This document shows, piece by piece, positions 11,680-22,312 of a stretch of DNA of 64,000 nt. The DNA lies in NCBI GenBank assembly GCA_014529385.2, contig CM043953.1, positions 81,040,338-81,104,337 on the forward strand, in the 5' to 3' direction. Below the pieces are notes generated by a model. It was not told the DNA's origin, ran no database searches, and worked only from the letters and a program-made list of their open reading frames with translations. This DNA comes from Adiantum capillus-veneris (Eukaryota; Streptophyta; Polypodiopsida; Polypodiales; Pteridaceae). The position numbers were made by a program, and so were the translations under genes. Within the stretch, counting starts at the first letter, position 1; each line of letters starts with the position of its first letter.

Positions 11680-11949
11680 CTACCATAAAGCATGAGTTGT
11701 AGTCTCCCTCGAGACCTGCCAGTCAACAGACTCAACCAGATGCAAACGAATCGTAGACATTGCTAACTCATCAAGATCCTGCCAATCATCATCACGCATA
11801 GACTTGGGCTTCGCCGATAAACCACGCAAGGGTTTATCTTGCCCCAAATCCGCCAATGCAACAAGCATATGCTCCTTCCAAGCAACAAAATCTGCACCAT
11901 CAAACTGTGTCAGACCATAACGCTGGAAGTCAAATGAAAAATCAGCCAT
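11680..11949 (-). pseudogene. Copia gag N-terminal part, truncated
   Basis: From the ATG at 11949 the protein begins MADFSFDFQRYGLTQFDG, then has FVAWKEHM and later LAMSTIRLHL...THALW. This is the N-terminal pattern of copia Gag (UBN2/DUF4219 type: F.G..F..W...M, then STIRL.L). A TAG stop follows THALW. The frame continues as SLHAMY and then jumps straight to a Ser/Thr/Met/Gly-rich stretch, so about 100 residues of normal Gag are missing. Gag would form the particle and bind the RNA. Because the next frame carries the zinc knuckle in phase, readthrough of the TAG would join them. Confidence 0.75.
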
Positions 11950-13311
11950 AATGCTCGCAAAAGAGCAACCAACAATGAGTAGCAAATGTCAACCAAATCA
12001 GCCCTAAACTGGCTAAAATTGCATCAACAAAAGTCTGCAAATATGGCTGCAAATCAGCCCCAAAACAGCCCCAAAATTCAGCTCTTAAACAGCTGCATAA
12101 ACAAGTCACAAATGTGTCCCAAATCAACCTACAACTGAGCCATACATGGACACCTGCAAAGAGGAAACAATGGCTGAAAATTCAGCACCCAAATAAGCCC
12201 TCAAACATGCCTGTAAACTTGTAAACCTGTAGCTGAAACCTGCTGAAAAACCTCAAGCCATTAGTGCTCGAATCCGGCTACCTAGCTCGTAGCCACACAA
12301 GCATACATCACAATACTCACTCCTGTGAGTGTGCCAAGATAACTGTACGCCTGTCAAACCCGTGAGCTAATCACCAAGCCCACACTGTGCGGTATCGATG
12401 CATACACACGCAAAAATCTCCCACGTGCAGAGAACACCGCACGCAAATGCTGAGTGCAACCCGCAATCTCTACCTAGATCGCATAAATGATACGCATAAA
12501 ACTCCTGGGAAAATTTCGCCAGAGTTTCGTCAGTAAAATGGCCACAAAACTAGTAACCAAATTGACTGCACGCTCAAAACCATGAGCAACCAAAGCGCAT
12601 CAAACCGCACTCCAAATGCATGCACCAATCTCCACACTTTGCATACATCATTGCAAACACCTGCAAATCTAGTACACAAATATCTGCTCTACCTGTGACT
12701 GCCAAAAAACATGCTCGAGGCATACATTGCCGAGCTCAAAATGCAATCACATTAGTCTCCCTGAGCATCAAACCACATAAGGCATACATCGTATCCTCCC
12801 ACCTGTGAGGAAACTTGCAGCAAATATCACTCTCACATCTGAGAGCAAACCATGTGTGGAATCCTCAACACACAATAAACAACTGCTGCTGCTGCAGAAA
12901 ATTCAGCGTTCAGAATTTTAAAATTCTGATATGACGAGCGCGTTTGGAGCGTGCCAAAACCCCAAGGTAGACTCCTGGATCACATGTATCCAAGTCCGGG
13001 TGTGAAAGCTATGCCAAAAAACCTCCGTTTCGACCCAAAAACGCAGCATAAACTGCCAAAAGAGGGCTGAAAAATGCAGCTCCTCAATCGTAGCTCGAAT
13101 GAAGTTTTTGATGGCTCGAATGGCTTCGAAAGGGGGGTAAAACACTAGGACACCTGATGAAAACGCTCTCGGAAAGCTGAATTTGCCGATGCCGAAGTCG
13201 AAACCCTGTTTGCACTCTTGAAAGTGCGCGCGCGCGGACGCGATTTCGGGAATGAAACTGGCTCTCCGCTGTCGTCGTGACTGTGCACACACGCATTCCC
13301 TCCGCACCTAC
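11950..13311 (-). other. Long untranslated leader of the non-autonomous copia
   Basis: 1.36 kb between the primer-binding site and the gag start, with no convincing coding sequence. It carries Ala/Gln-codon-like runs, CCCCAAAA-type repeats (about 12048-12085) and a CTG/CAG run near 12884. Leaders often hold packaging signals; that is only an inference here. Confidence 0.6.
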
Positions 13312-13323
13312 GCTCTGATACCA
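13312..13323 (-). promoter_or_regulatory. tRNA-iMet primer-binding site
   Basis: The minus strand reads TGGTATCAGAGC, complementary to the 3' end of plant initiator tRNA-Met, two bases from the LTR end. Confidence 0.92.
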
Positions 13324-13325
13324 AT

Positions 13326-13519
13326 TGAAGGGGATCGGGGAGCACCACAGACAGAGAGTGAGAGAGAGAGAGAGAAGGAGACACACGACACAGATATGGG
13401 TGGGGAGACTGTAAGAGTGAGCAGCCCCCTATACACTTATGCTATGTATAAGGTATACAAGTCAGTGGGCGTCCAGACTCTGGGCGGCCGGGCAAGGCAC
13501 AGACGCCTATACCCCAACA
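13326..13519 (-). repeat. 5' LTR of the non-autonomous copia
   Basis: 194 bp, starting TGTTGGGGTATAGG on the minus strand and ending CCCCTTCA two bases before the primer-binding site. Confidence 0.93.
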
Positions 13520-13930
13520 AACCTGGCTAGTTTTTACGATTTGACTAGGGAGGATTTAAACTCTAAACATTAGAATTGTAGTTCCTAAAAACCATTCAGT
13601 TTTTAAACTGTGCTTTTATAGGGGGTGTTTTTAAACCTCAAACCAGGGTAACCACTGGTGCATATATTTATTATTTCTTAACTTACTTGGTGTTTGGTTA
13701 ACAACATTGAAAGCCTTGATGGGTCCATTGCCTAGAATGATTTTATTCTATGGTAGCTTTAGGTTCCAAAAAAAATAAAACAGGTTTATTGCACTTTATG
13801 GGTGAGGAAGTTTTCAAATTGGTCGTATCTATTGCTTATTTTTAAAACCAGTTCATATATGTCTTTTCATTCAGCTTTTGTACTGATGATTACTTTACAA
13901 CTTGGATGGCTCTGATAAGTTGACTAGGAA
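13520..13930. repeat. Continuation and second copy of the diverged tandem repeat
   Basis: 13520-13620 completes the first repeat copy after the copia insertion. 13621-13930 is a diverged second copy that includes the uninterrupted site ACTGATGATTACTTTACAAC at about 13887. Confidence 0.6.
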
Positions 13931-15369
13931 GGATCTAGGCATTAGATGATGCTACCTGCTGGTTGTTAGCATATAATTTGTACAAGACTTTATCGAGAGA
14001 TTTCTGACTCAAATATGGCCTTGATTTCCTATGGGTGAATGAATACCTAGCCTTGACGATTTTAGAAACTTGATAATACGAGATGCTAATACTAGTTGTG
14101 ATCACTTAGACTTGCCTGCTAGCTGTTTCAAATTTCACATATAGTTAAAACGGTCTTAAATCTACCTTAGATATAGGTGTTTTTACTCTATGGCTTGGCA
14201 TATAACTTAGTATTGCTTGATCTACTGCTAGCTATTCTGAAAATTATGTGGTAGCTGATGATTTTATACATTAAACTTAAAACTACTAATGGTTTCAAGG
14301 TCCGACCATTAGACGATTGATACATGTGGGTCCTTTTTGGCTTGAACAATTTAAATGGGGTATGATTGACTGATCTCCTTTGGCAAGGATGACCGAAAAG
14401 ATTTTTAGAATACTAGGCACTATCATGGTATTTGAATAAAAGTGTCGTATGCACTATAGGCTTACAAACCTTCGGACTAAGAAAGATTTAATTCAAAAAA
14501 CCTAAATACCTTTCACTTTGCATAGATTTGTATAGGTTTGATCATATTGGTAGTAAAAGATTGCTGCCTGTTGGTCTTTACCTGGAATGATTGTACTAGT
14601 GAAATAATTGTTCGCTCTTACTATACTGATCTTTGGAAACAAATCCATATTAAGAGGAGAAAAGACAGCCGGATGCCATTTGGGTTTTTTTTTTGAGTCC
14701 TAGTACTACTTGGAGTATTGATAAAACTGGGAAGTCTTTAAGTTACTCGGTTTTGTTGGTATGATTTGAAAAACTCACACAATAGTGGTATCGACTTTGG
14801 CGATTTTGAGCACTTAGGTTCACAAATCTCCTTGGAAGCACTAAATAGTTAAGATATTATGACTTTGACACATCTCTTGAATTTTCATTTCCTGTATAAT
14901 TATGAACAATTGTAAACTAGTAATGGTTGTGGCCAAAATACTTCATATCTTAACTTCTCTGGGACAAAATACTGGGTAAGACACTTGGATAGGAAGGAAT
15001 CATGGCCTTTTGATAAGAACTTAAACTATTTAAATTAACATGTATAAATTCCTTTAAAAAATGGGGTTACTACTAACCTTAATTATAACCTATGATCTCA
15101 TTTGGGTCTGAAGGAGTGCTGACCTTTAGATCACAAATTAAAACAACTAAAAGGAATTAAAAGTGGAACACTTTACACTTAAATTAAGAGGGGTAATGGC
15201 CTTCTGATACAAAACAGTGACATCGTCATATCAATTGTTTTGAGAATGGATACATGTGGATATTTTGTACTAATTGGATGGTAGGTTTAAGTTAAAAAGG
15301 TTTTAAGTAGGGGCTCATTGACACCTGTAAAACGTATTCAGGGCTAACGAATCTATTGTCTTGTTTATA
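13931..15369. other. Unassigned AT-rich spacer
   Basis: No open frame of note and no recognised repeat on either strand. A T9 run lies near 14690. Confidence 0.6.
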
Positions 15370-15595
15370 TGGATGCAGGTGAGTACTCTATCTTTACTTA
15401 GGATCTTTTCGGCTTTGTTGTTGTCCATCACCGTCAAACTTGGCCTTTGACACTTTAGTATTAGTTGTCCTTAACTATCTTATGGATGCAGGTGAGTACT
15501 CTATCTTTACTTAGGATCTTTTCGGCTTTGTTATTGTCCATCACCGTCAAACTTGGCCTTTGACACTTTAGTATTAGTTGTCCTTAACTATCTTA
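15370..15595. repeat. 113-bp tandem duplication, nearly identical
   Basis: Unit 1 is 15370-15482 and unit 2 is 15483-15595. Both begin TGGATGCAGGTGAGTACT, and I see only one substitution between them. The near-identity implies a recent duplication in otherwise decayed DNA. Confidence 0.95.
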
Positions 15596-15757
15596 TGTAC
15601 AAATCACTAGAATGATACCTCATTCTCACTATGATGTACAAAACTGAATTAAAAACTAAGTCGTTTTTGTGTTAATCCTTGTCCTTTGTCTAAAGTCAGC
15701 TCTCTTTTGAACTGATATGTTCCTTTGTGTATAAGTATTAGTTTAACAACAACAACC

Positions 15758-15759
<2 letters not shown>

Positions 15760-15814
<55 letters not shown>

Positions 15815-15867
15815 TTTTTTTCTCTATGTGCTTATGTGTATGCACAAGCGTGCGTGCCCCCCCCCCC

Positions 15868-15913
<46 letters not shown>
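15760..15913. repeat. Two (CA)n microsatellites with a C-run between
   Basis: (AC)n spans 15760-15811 and 15869-15913. A run of C lies at about 15857-15867. His-Thr open frames here are artefacts. Confidence 0.97.
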
Positions 15914-15914
<1 letters not shown>

Positions 15915-16579
15915 CGTGTATAGATATTTGGATCATGTATGTCTCCGTGTGCATGTAGGTTTGTAATAAGCATCTGCATTGTTGCATGCATGAATGTGAA
16001 AAATGAAAAAAAAGATACTATAATAAGGACATACAAGGGGAAGCACATACAACTCTCTTAATTAGAACAAGAACTAAGGCTGGGTTTTGACACAACACCA
16101 ACAAGTAGCAAAAGCTTTTTGGACATGAAATTGTTGATAGCTAGGACTAGATCCTCTACCCAATCAATGGCAAGTTCACATTGCCTACCTTAACCACCTA
16201 ATGACCATTTGAAGGAAATTGCTTGTGCCGCCACCATAGTGTGAACTTCATGTACTACAGGTTCTAGCACGGCACATAGTCTAACAACACACCAATGGGT
16301 TTTGTCAACCTTGTAGGCAAAACAAAGCCTCATATTTTGAAGTTTCTTGTGCAAAAGTAAACTTGGACACAACCCCACCCATTCAAAATTTCATTGAGAT
16401 CTTTTTTAGTGCTTGTCATTTGGGATCTCATCAATCATACTTCATTCAATAACCCTTGCGCTTTTGTCTTGAGGGCTTGCTGCATGCGCTTTGGGAAACA
16501 CGCGTAATCATTAAGATGTCGTGACTTGACTAAATGAGCAAAAGGGAGAAATAAAATATATAACTATGTATCTATCTAT
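15914..16579. other. Unassigned stretch
   Basis: No supported gene. A 62-codon minus-strand frame at 16190-16378 has no recognisable motif. Confidence 0.5.
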
Positions 16580-16580
16580 G

Positions 16581-16670
<90 letters not shown>
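16580..16670. repeat. Compound (GT)n(GA)n microsatellite
   Basis: GT units at 16580-16606 are followed by GA units to 16670. Confidence 0.98.
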
Positions 16671-16672
<2 letters not shown>

Positions 16673-17269
16673 TTGTTGTAGCAATGTTTGGGGGAAGTGT
16701 GTCTCAGTTTATGATCGTGCCGCTTTAAGATTCAAGGAGGCCAAATTAGAGCAAGAGAAAAAGGAAAAATCTAATCTATATTTAGATAAAATTAATATAA
16801 TAGTAAAAGTTAGCAATCATAAAAAGGAATCGTGTGTGGTTGAGAACTGTGCTCGCATATCCTGGTTTTAGTGTACGTTTCCTGATTGAAATCAATGATC
16901 CCAATTGTAATTTCAGTGGACCTTAATTTCAAAGATCAAAATTGGGCTTTATAGGTATGGATAAATACCTAACATTTTGGCATAAATCTAGGTTGTCATA
17001 AGGTTGAACCTACTAAACAAGGTCAAGGAAATGGTTTTTTTGGGACTCCATAACGCCTTATTAAAGGGTTACATTGTTTGTGCAAATGTGGACCAGTGGA
17101 TAAAGCTTGCTGATTACTGTCACATGGCAACAAACTTTCCTTTTCACTATTTCTTTGAGGCCCTTGTGAGAGGGTGTTGAAAGTTGTGTAGCTCCCTCTT
17201 TATGGAGGGGGCATACACAAGAAGTTTTGGACAAATTCTCACAATAATTCCCACATTGTGACTTACCTC
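16671..17269. other. Unassigned stretch
   Basis: No gene recognised. It leads into the palindrome at 17270. Confidence 0.5.
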
Positions 17270-17349
17270 AACATCATGAGCTTCTGTGAGGGAGGCACTG
17301 CATACCTAGCTAGGTATGCAATGCCTCCTGAGTAGAAGTTCATGATGTT
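17270..17349. repeat. 80-bp imperfect palindrome
   Basis: Two 40-base arms starting AACATCATGA and meeting at CCTAG/CTAGG can pair over nearly their whole length. The inner 19 bases of each arm match except one position, and a five-base mismatch block lies in the middle of the arms. There is no loop. It could be a foldback relic of a small transposon or a hairpin-forming transcript. Confidence 0.9.
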
Positions 17350-17999
17350 ATGCATTGTATGAAAAACACTTGAAAAGACTCCATTTTCCTACATGAGAAA
17401 ATTTTCTTGTGATATACAGAGGGAGCATTGAGTATTGAGTCACACATAGTCTTTCTCATTCTTTTTTACCTTTTTTTTTTCTTCTAAGTGTTTTTTTCCA
17501 TTATTTTTATGTTTTGGAATATTACAATGTAAATTATTTCATTGTTACACTTGTTTTCAAAGAATATAATATTTTCTCTTATAACGAATGTTTTACAATA
17601 TTGATGTCACTTTCTTGTTTTAGTTTTGCCGGAGATTTTTTTGGAAGAAATGAAATGAGTGAAGGTTTAGTGATTAGCTTTGAAATTTTCAAGCTCAAAA
17701 TTTTGCATTGAAGAAACAAACAATGATTTAAAAGATAACAATTTAAAGGTATCACTTTCTTATCTCCAAAGCTTAAAAGAAACACAACCAAACAGCCTCT
17801 GCCACATGCACCAAAAAAATCCCTCCAAATTCAACGATTGACAGTTTGACATGGCCCATCCTGATCCGACTCAATTTGTGCTTAAAGTCTTGCTAAGGTA
17901 GGGGGAAAAAAGTACAAGTGATCCGCCACGTGAAAGGAGGGTGGCGGTGTTTCTGCGTCTCAAATTACTCGTCATCCGCTGCCGACACTTGCTATCGAG
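17350..17999. other. Unassigned AT-rich stretch
   Basis: No supported gene. Short open frames at 17514-17791 on both strands have low complexity. Confidence 0.5.

Positions 18000-18057
<58 letters not shown>
18000..18057. repeat. Compound (CT)n(CA)n microsatellite
   Basis: CT units to about 18027, then CA units to 18057. Confidence 0.97.
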
Positions 18058-18058
<1 letters not shown>

Positions 18059-19690
18059 CCCCACCTGCCCAACCACAGCATGTGGGTTTCTTAAAAGGAG
18101 GAACTATAGTGAAACGAAAGCAGAACCATCAGTGCCCCCATCTTCATCAGCCAGAAATTGGGATGCTCCTTTTTGTGTCAGCAAGGTGCAAATTGCAACT
18201 GCTCGATACCATCGCTTTCCCTATCCCCCAACGGTTGCAAGAAAATCAGCTGACATTTTAAAGAAAATTTAAACAGTCGCAGGTAATACTTCTTTCTCAG
18301 CTCTGACAATTCTTTAATTAGCAATGGGCTGTAGTTTGTACCTGTGCATGCTCATTTTGTTAATGGACACACATACAAAGAGCACCCGATGGCTTGTTTC
18401 CTTTACACGGCCACCAATGCAAGACCAAAGCTTGTTATCCAACCATGGATGTCCAATGGATGGATGAATCGAATAGCGAGCAGCAAGGACAGCAAGGACA
18501 CCGCCAACTTTCTGGGGCCAATTTTTTTGGATTAGATCCTTCCTTGCGAGAGGCTTCACATTATATGAATGTAGGCAATATTCACGTCTGCTGCATGATC
18601 CAAACTCTGCAAATGGAACTTCAAAAGCTGACAATCTCCTCCACCAGCAAATGGACATGTAGTATGTGTGCACGATGCTCGACACTGTGGTGACGTTCGT
18701 CTTCACCAATGTTTGGCTGAACGCGGACATGTGCGCACCACAAGAGAGCCGTTTGGCCACCTTGGGTGTTGCAATGAAAGTTTACTGCCTTTTCAGCCCA
18801 AGTGCCTGCTTTGATCTTGTATAACATGCATGTGTAGATTCGGAGGGTGACTGCCATCCCTATGGCATGCCCCCTTCAATGTGCAATGGTTAAAGTGGGA
18901 CATTGTAGAGGGTTTTCCATGAACAAGAAATTTGATGACTTCATGGACCTAGGTAACTACATGGTTGTCCATTTTGAGACCAAACTTTATAGATGTTTCT
19001 GGAGAAAAACTTAGCTTGATTGCATGTACTCAAGAGGGTTCAGAGTTTTGGGGGATAGGAAGGCTTCCAAAGACAAGTCACAACATTTCAGACGTCTATT
19101 CACATTGCAGCTGCTTTCAGGATTTTTGTAAAGCCTTTGACACCGTTTGATGCAACATCAGATGCAAGGGGTCTTGTCGTATGTGATAGGGGGAGTTACT
19201 ACGTTAATGTAGAGTTTGATGCTCATCCACACTACAATCATGGTGATTTTGGGGCTGGTATTTTGACCATGACGGAGGTGGGAGATTCTTGGCAATGGGT
19301 TCTTGGCATTTCAGATTTGGTTTTCAATAGGTTATTGTTTTTAGGGGAAGAAGAGCCCACATTACAACCACGGTGATTTGGGGCTGGAAGTGCATACAAT
19401 GTGATAAGCATTGGGAGTGCTGTAGGGAAGTGTGATAGAACTATTTGGGTATCGACGATGAGGTATCTATTGCAATAGATTTTGTGCCTTTATTACCACT
19501 ACGGGGTGACACTATAAAGAACGTAGTAGTTTCAAGCAGTTTGTGTTGGTCTAGTGAGGATTGTTGTAAAGACGTTTGGTGATGAGGACAGCTACCATGT
19601 GTGGAAGTTTAGAATCACCAATTTTGTCTGGGAATAGGTTATTAGGATTTCATAAGGTTTAAGATGAGAGGGCCCTAAAGTATTGGACTG
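18058..19690. other. Unassigned stretch with overlapping open frames
   Basis: Between 18314 and 18760 both strands stay open for 99-148 codons, but neither product shows a motif I know. At 19228-19258 and 19357-19387 a block of about 30 bases (CAC...TACAA...GGTGATTT...GGGGCTGG) occurs twice inside a frame of otherwise unknown nature. No function is assigned. Confidence 0.4.
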
Positions 19691-19699
19691 TAATTTTAT

Positions 19700-19800
19700 T
19701 TTTAACAACAATCAGTTCCTTCCATTAGTTAAGATGAGAAAAAACTGCCGAGCGGGCTACAAAGAATCCATGTAGGATGGGCTATACAAGAGGTTGAGAG
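19700..19800 (-). mobile_element. Short L1-type LINE 3' tail fragment
   Basis: The minus strand ends with the string around CTAATGGAAGGAACTG, preceded by GCCCGCTCGGCAGTT. This resembles the 3' untranslated end of the L1 LINEs at 30180-30260 and, on the minus strand, 56420-56500. It would be a very short 5'-truncated copy. Confidence 0.45.
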
Positions 19801-19849
19801 AGACTTACCCTCATGGGTAGGTGCAGCTTAATAGCTGCTGCTACCATGA

Positions 19850-20622
19850 TGACTTGCACTCCTCACAACATACAATCGCTTGTTGTGCAAGTAAATCAAC
19901 ATCCTCATTTTGTTTCCTAGGAATATGATACAGTTGCACCTTTTCAAATTGATTAAACAACCTATGGATGGCATGCACTTTTCGTCCTTAGGCTTTCATT
20001 CTTGCATCTTTAAATGCCTAAGATTTGCTTCACTATGAGAAGTGAATCCCCCTTTACCATGAGACGTTGTATACCTTGACTAATGCACATCTTCAAACCA
20101 TGAAGTAAAATGTCGTACTCTGCTTCATTGTTGCTAGTGGATCCTGGAAAATTGACCTCCTCTTTCATGACCACCTCTCCACTTAGGTCAATCAACACAA
20201 GGCCTCCCCCTGCTTTACCTGTGGCTTGTCGAAGAGCTTCGTCAAAGAACAAGGTAAATGCATTAGGGATACTTTTAGGTGGTGGCAATGGTAGGGTCTC
20301 GGACACTTTAATCTCTTTCTCATGCACTCTATAAGTGATAATCCCTTCCAATTGTGCACACACACTATCTTCTACTTTGAAAGAGTATTGAAACTCTTGC
20401 AATTCCATAACCCATTTTGAGATCTTAGTACTAAGGTTCATTTGAGATGACACCCAAGGGAACAAATTTTCTGCAGTGAGAATGACAAAGGGTTTTGGTA
20501 ACAAGTAGGATCTAAATTTCCTCACCGGGTCGCATCTTGGTACTGTGGGGATCTTGTTGTAACAAAATATAACCAAGTGTTTCTTTCCCAACACTAGAGT
20601 TAACAAAGAATGTGTATTCTCA
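19850..20622 (-). pseudogene. Gypsy (Tat-like) double RNase H segment
   Basis: Read on the minus strand this is the downstream half of the gypsy pol whose upstream half lies at 30277. The first RNase H region includes FRSYLLPKPFVILTAENLF and KISKWVMELQEF. A tether follows, then a second RNase H: NAFTLFFDEALRQATGKAGG, SNNEAEYDILLHGL and LMVKGDSLLIVKQILG, with the acidic residues in the expected places. Two RNase H domains in tandem are known from Tat-lineage gypsy elements. After about 20010 a frame shift leads to FEKVQLYHIPRKQNEDVDLLAQQA, the usual end of the second domain. Frameshifts near 20520-20620 break the first domain. No integrase is recognisable to the left. Confidence 0.8.
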
Positions 20623-20638
20623 ACAAGAAGGCATGAGG
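20623..20638. repeat. Target-site duplication, left copy, of LINE copy 1
   Basis: AACAAGAAGGCATGAG matches 30261-30276 at 15 of 16 bases. The two sites bracket the LINE. Confidence 0.85.
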
Positions 20639-21012
20639 AATTAACGTTTTTCAAGTTTTGATGTCTGTTGGAGGAGGATTGCTCGCTGCTGCCCTCGCCC
20701 TCTGTCCCTGAGCATGCATTGCACCCCCTCCTCTCTCGCCATCGCTCTCGCCCCCCCCCCCAAGCCTATCTCGCGCTGCCCTGCCCGCTATCAACCCCAA
20801 CGCGTCCGTCCCAGCTTGCCGTGCCTTAGCCCTTCCGCCGCGCCTCAGCGCCTACCCCAGCCTCGCACTCCCGCTCTTTCTGCATCGCAACTCTTCCCTC
20901 CACCCCTGGTTCTGCTTGACTGAATTCGTCAGCACCTTTGACGTACTCGGTTCAGCAGAGGGCCACCTTTCGTCAACAACTCTTCGCCCCTTCTCCACGA
21001 CAACAGACACTG

Positions 21013-22310
21013 ATGGAGGCTCATACTCCACCACAGAGGGACTCTTAGGAAGCCTCCTCGTCCGACCCTGCAGAGCCCACCATGCGACTTGCTCTTTCAC
21101 CGACAGAGCAAGCGAGCATCGTAGCAGAGGTGGAACGCCTTCAGGCGACTTTCGTCATCTGCAAGATTCTCGGCACCAGACCCATCAGAGGGGGTGCGTG
21201 ATCTTCTCCAAGCCCGCCTTCTCGCAGAGGTAGGCAAGAACATGGATGTTCAGTTCCTCGGACACGGCTTCTATCAGATAGAGTTCGAGACCTCCGAGAT
21301 GGCGTCCAAGGTCATCGCGATGAGCCCTTTGGCCATCTGAGCAGGTCGAGCCTACTTTCGACAGTGGAGGCATGGTTGCGATCCAGCTACTGATGTTCTA
21401 ATAGAGGAGACAGACCTTCCCATCTCCGTCTGCTTTCCCGGTTTGAGGAGGGAGTACGTGCCACTCTTGTCCAGGATAGGCTTAGAGATTGGGAATGTCC
21501 TGGAGACACCTTGCACGATAGCCTCTGCAGCTGCCAAGGTAGCCGGCATCCCCACAGTACGTGTTCTGGTTCGGGACACCCACACTCTTCCGAAGGTCAT
21601 CCTACTACCTTGGGTGAGTGGAGGTTGGTTCCGTCAGAGCGTGGAGTATTCGGGCCTCCCGATAGCCTCTGCAGCTGCCAAGGTAGCCGGCATCCCCACA
21701 GTACGTGTTCTGGTTCGGGACACCCACACTCTTCCGAAGGTCATCCTACTACCTTGGGTGAGTGGAGGTTGGTTCCGTCAGAGCGTGGAGTATTCGGGCC
21801 TCCCGAATCAGTGTTTCATTTGCAGACAGATGGGCCATTTGGCAAAGGCCTATCCTCGCAGGAGACCTTGACCAACAGCGCATGCGCAGCCTTCCAAGGC
21901 TGAGCATGCCCAGTAGCAAGATACTCAGGACGCACAGGCTGGTACCTCGATTGAGACCAGTGATCAGACAGCTGATGGTTGACAGCAGGTGCCTGGACGC
22001 TGTCGATAGGGATGGGCTCGCTTCACCGCTTCCCCTGGTGGCCGACCTTTTGCAGCTCAACAGCACTGGGTTTCGACTGGGAACCGTTTTGACCCCCTTC
22101 AGTAGGACCCTCCTGAGGAGGCCCGTCCACTTCAGTTCCTTCACCTCCATCTCCTCCTCCCACAGACGTTGCCGCTCGGCCTCCTTCCCCCCTCCCTCCC
22201 CCACCTCCGCCTCCCGCCCTCCTATCTCCCCGGGGGGCCCTCATCCTCAACTCCTGACCCCTCCTCCACTCCTCCTCAGACGCAGGACATGTGTCTGCCG
22301 TGAGGCGATC
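21013..22310 (+). pseudogene. LINE copy 1 ORF1 (DUF4283-like, zinc knuckle)
   Basis: The start at 21013 matches the ORF1 start of LINE copy 2 (PPQRDS near the N-terminus in both). A TAG at codon 12 and a shift near 21200 break it. The DUF4283-like RNA-binding region includes VQFLGHGFYQIEFE and LPISVCFPGLRREYVPLL. A 48-residue segment starting IASAAAKVAGIPTVRVLV occurs twice in tandem. A zinc knuckle, CFICRQMGHLAKAY, follows, with Tyr in place of the fourth ligand (Cys). The C-terminal part is Pro/Ser-rich. ORF1 of plant L1 elements binds the element RNA. Confidence 0.75.
21517..21804 (+). repeat. 144-bp in-frame tandem duplication in LINE ORF1
   Basis: Units are 21517-21660 and 21661-21804, and I see no difference between them. 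144 bp is 48 codons, so the frame is kept. LINE copy 2 has one copy only. Confidence 0.95.
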
Positions 22311-22312
22311 TC

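Larger units (their letters stand above)
9824..13519 (-). mobile_element. Complete non-autonomous Ty1/copia-type LTR element
   Basis: Two near-identical LTRs (192 and 194 bp, TGTTGGGG...CCCCTTCA on the minus strand) flank 3.3 kb. A perfect 5-bp target duplication, AACCT, lies at 9819-9823 and 13520-13524. The tRNA-iMet binding site next to the right LTR fixes the orientation as minus. Inside are a shortened gag, a zinc knuckle, a copia protease-like block and the start of the GAG_pre-integrase linker. No integrase, reverse transcriptase or RNase H is recognisable. It is a copia-derived, gag-bearing non-autonomous element that must depend on another copia for transposition. LTR differences (about four substitutions and one 2-bp indel) suggest a moderately recent insertion. 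Confidence 0.92.

Noticed and set aside
12918-13307. 129-codon minus-strand frame upstream of copia gag
   Set aside because: It starts in the primer-site region and has no Gag-like feature; treated as leader.
15725-16048. Open frames full of His-Thr or Val-Cys
   Set aside because: They are translations of CA/GT microsatellites.
18314-18760. 148-codon frame as a host gene
   Set aside because: No motif; the opposite strand is equally open, and no splice context is seen.
22023-22250. Gly/Arg-rich minus-strand frame
   Set aside because: It is the shadow of the Pro-rich C-terminus of LINE ORF1.
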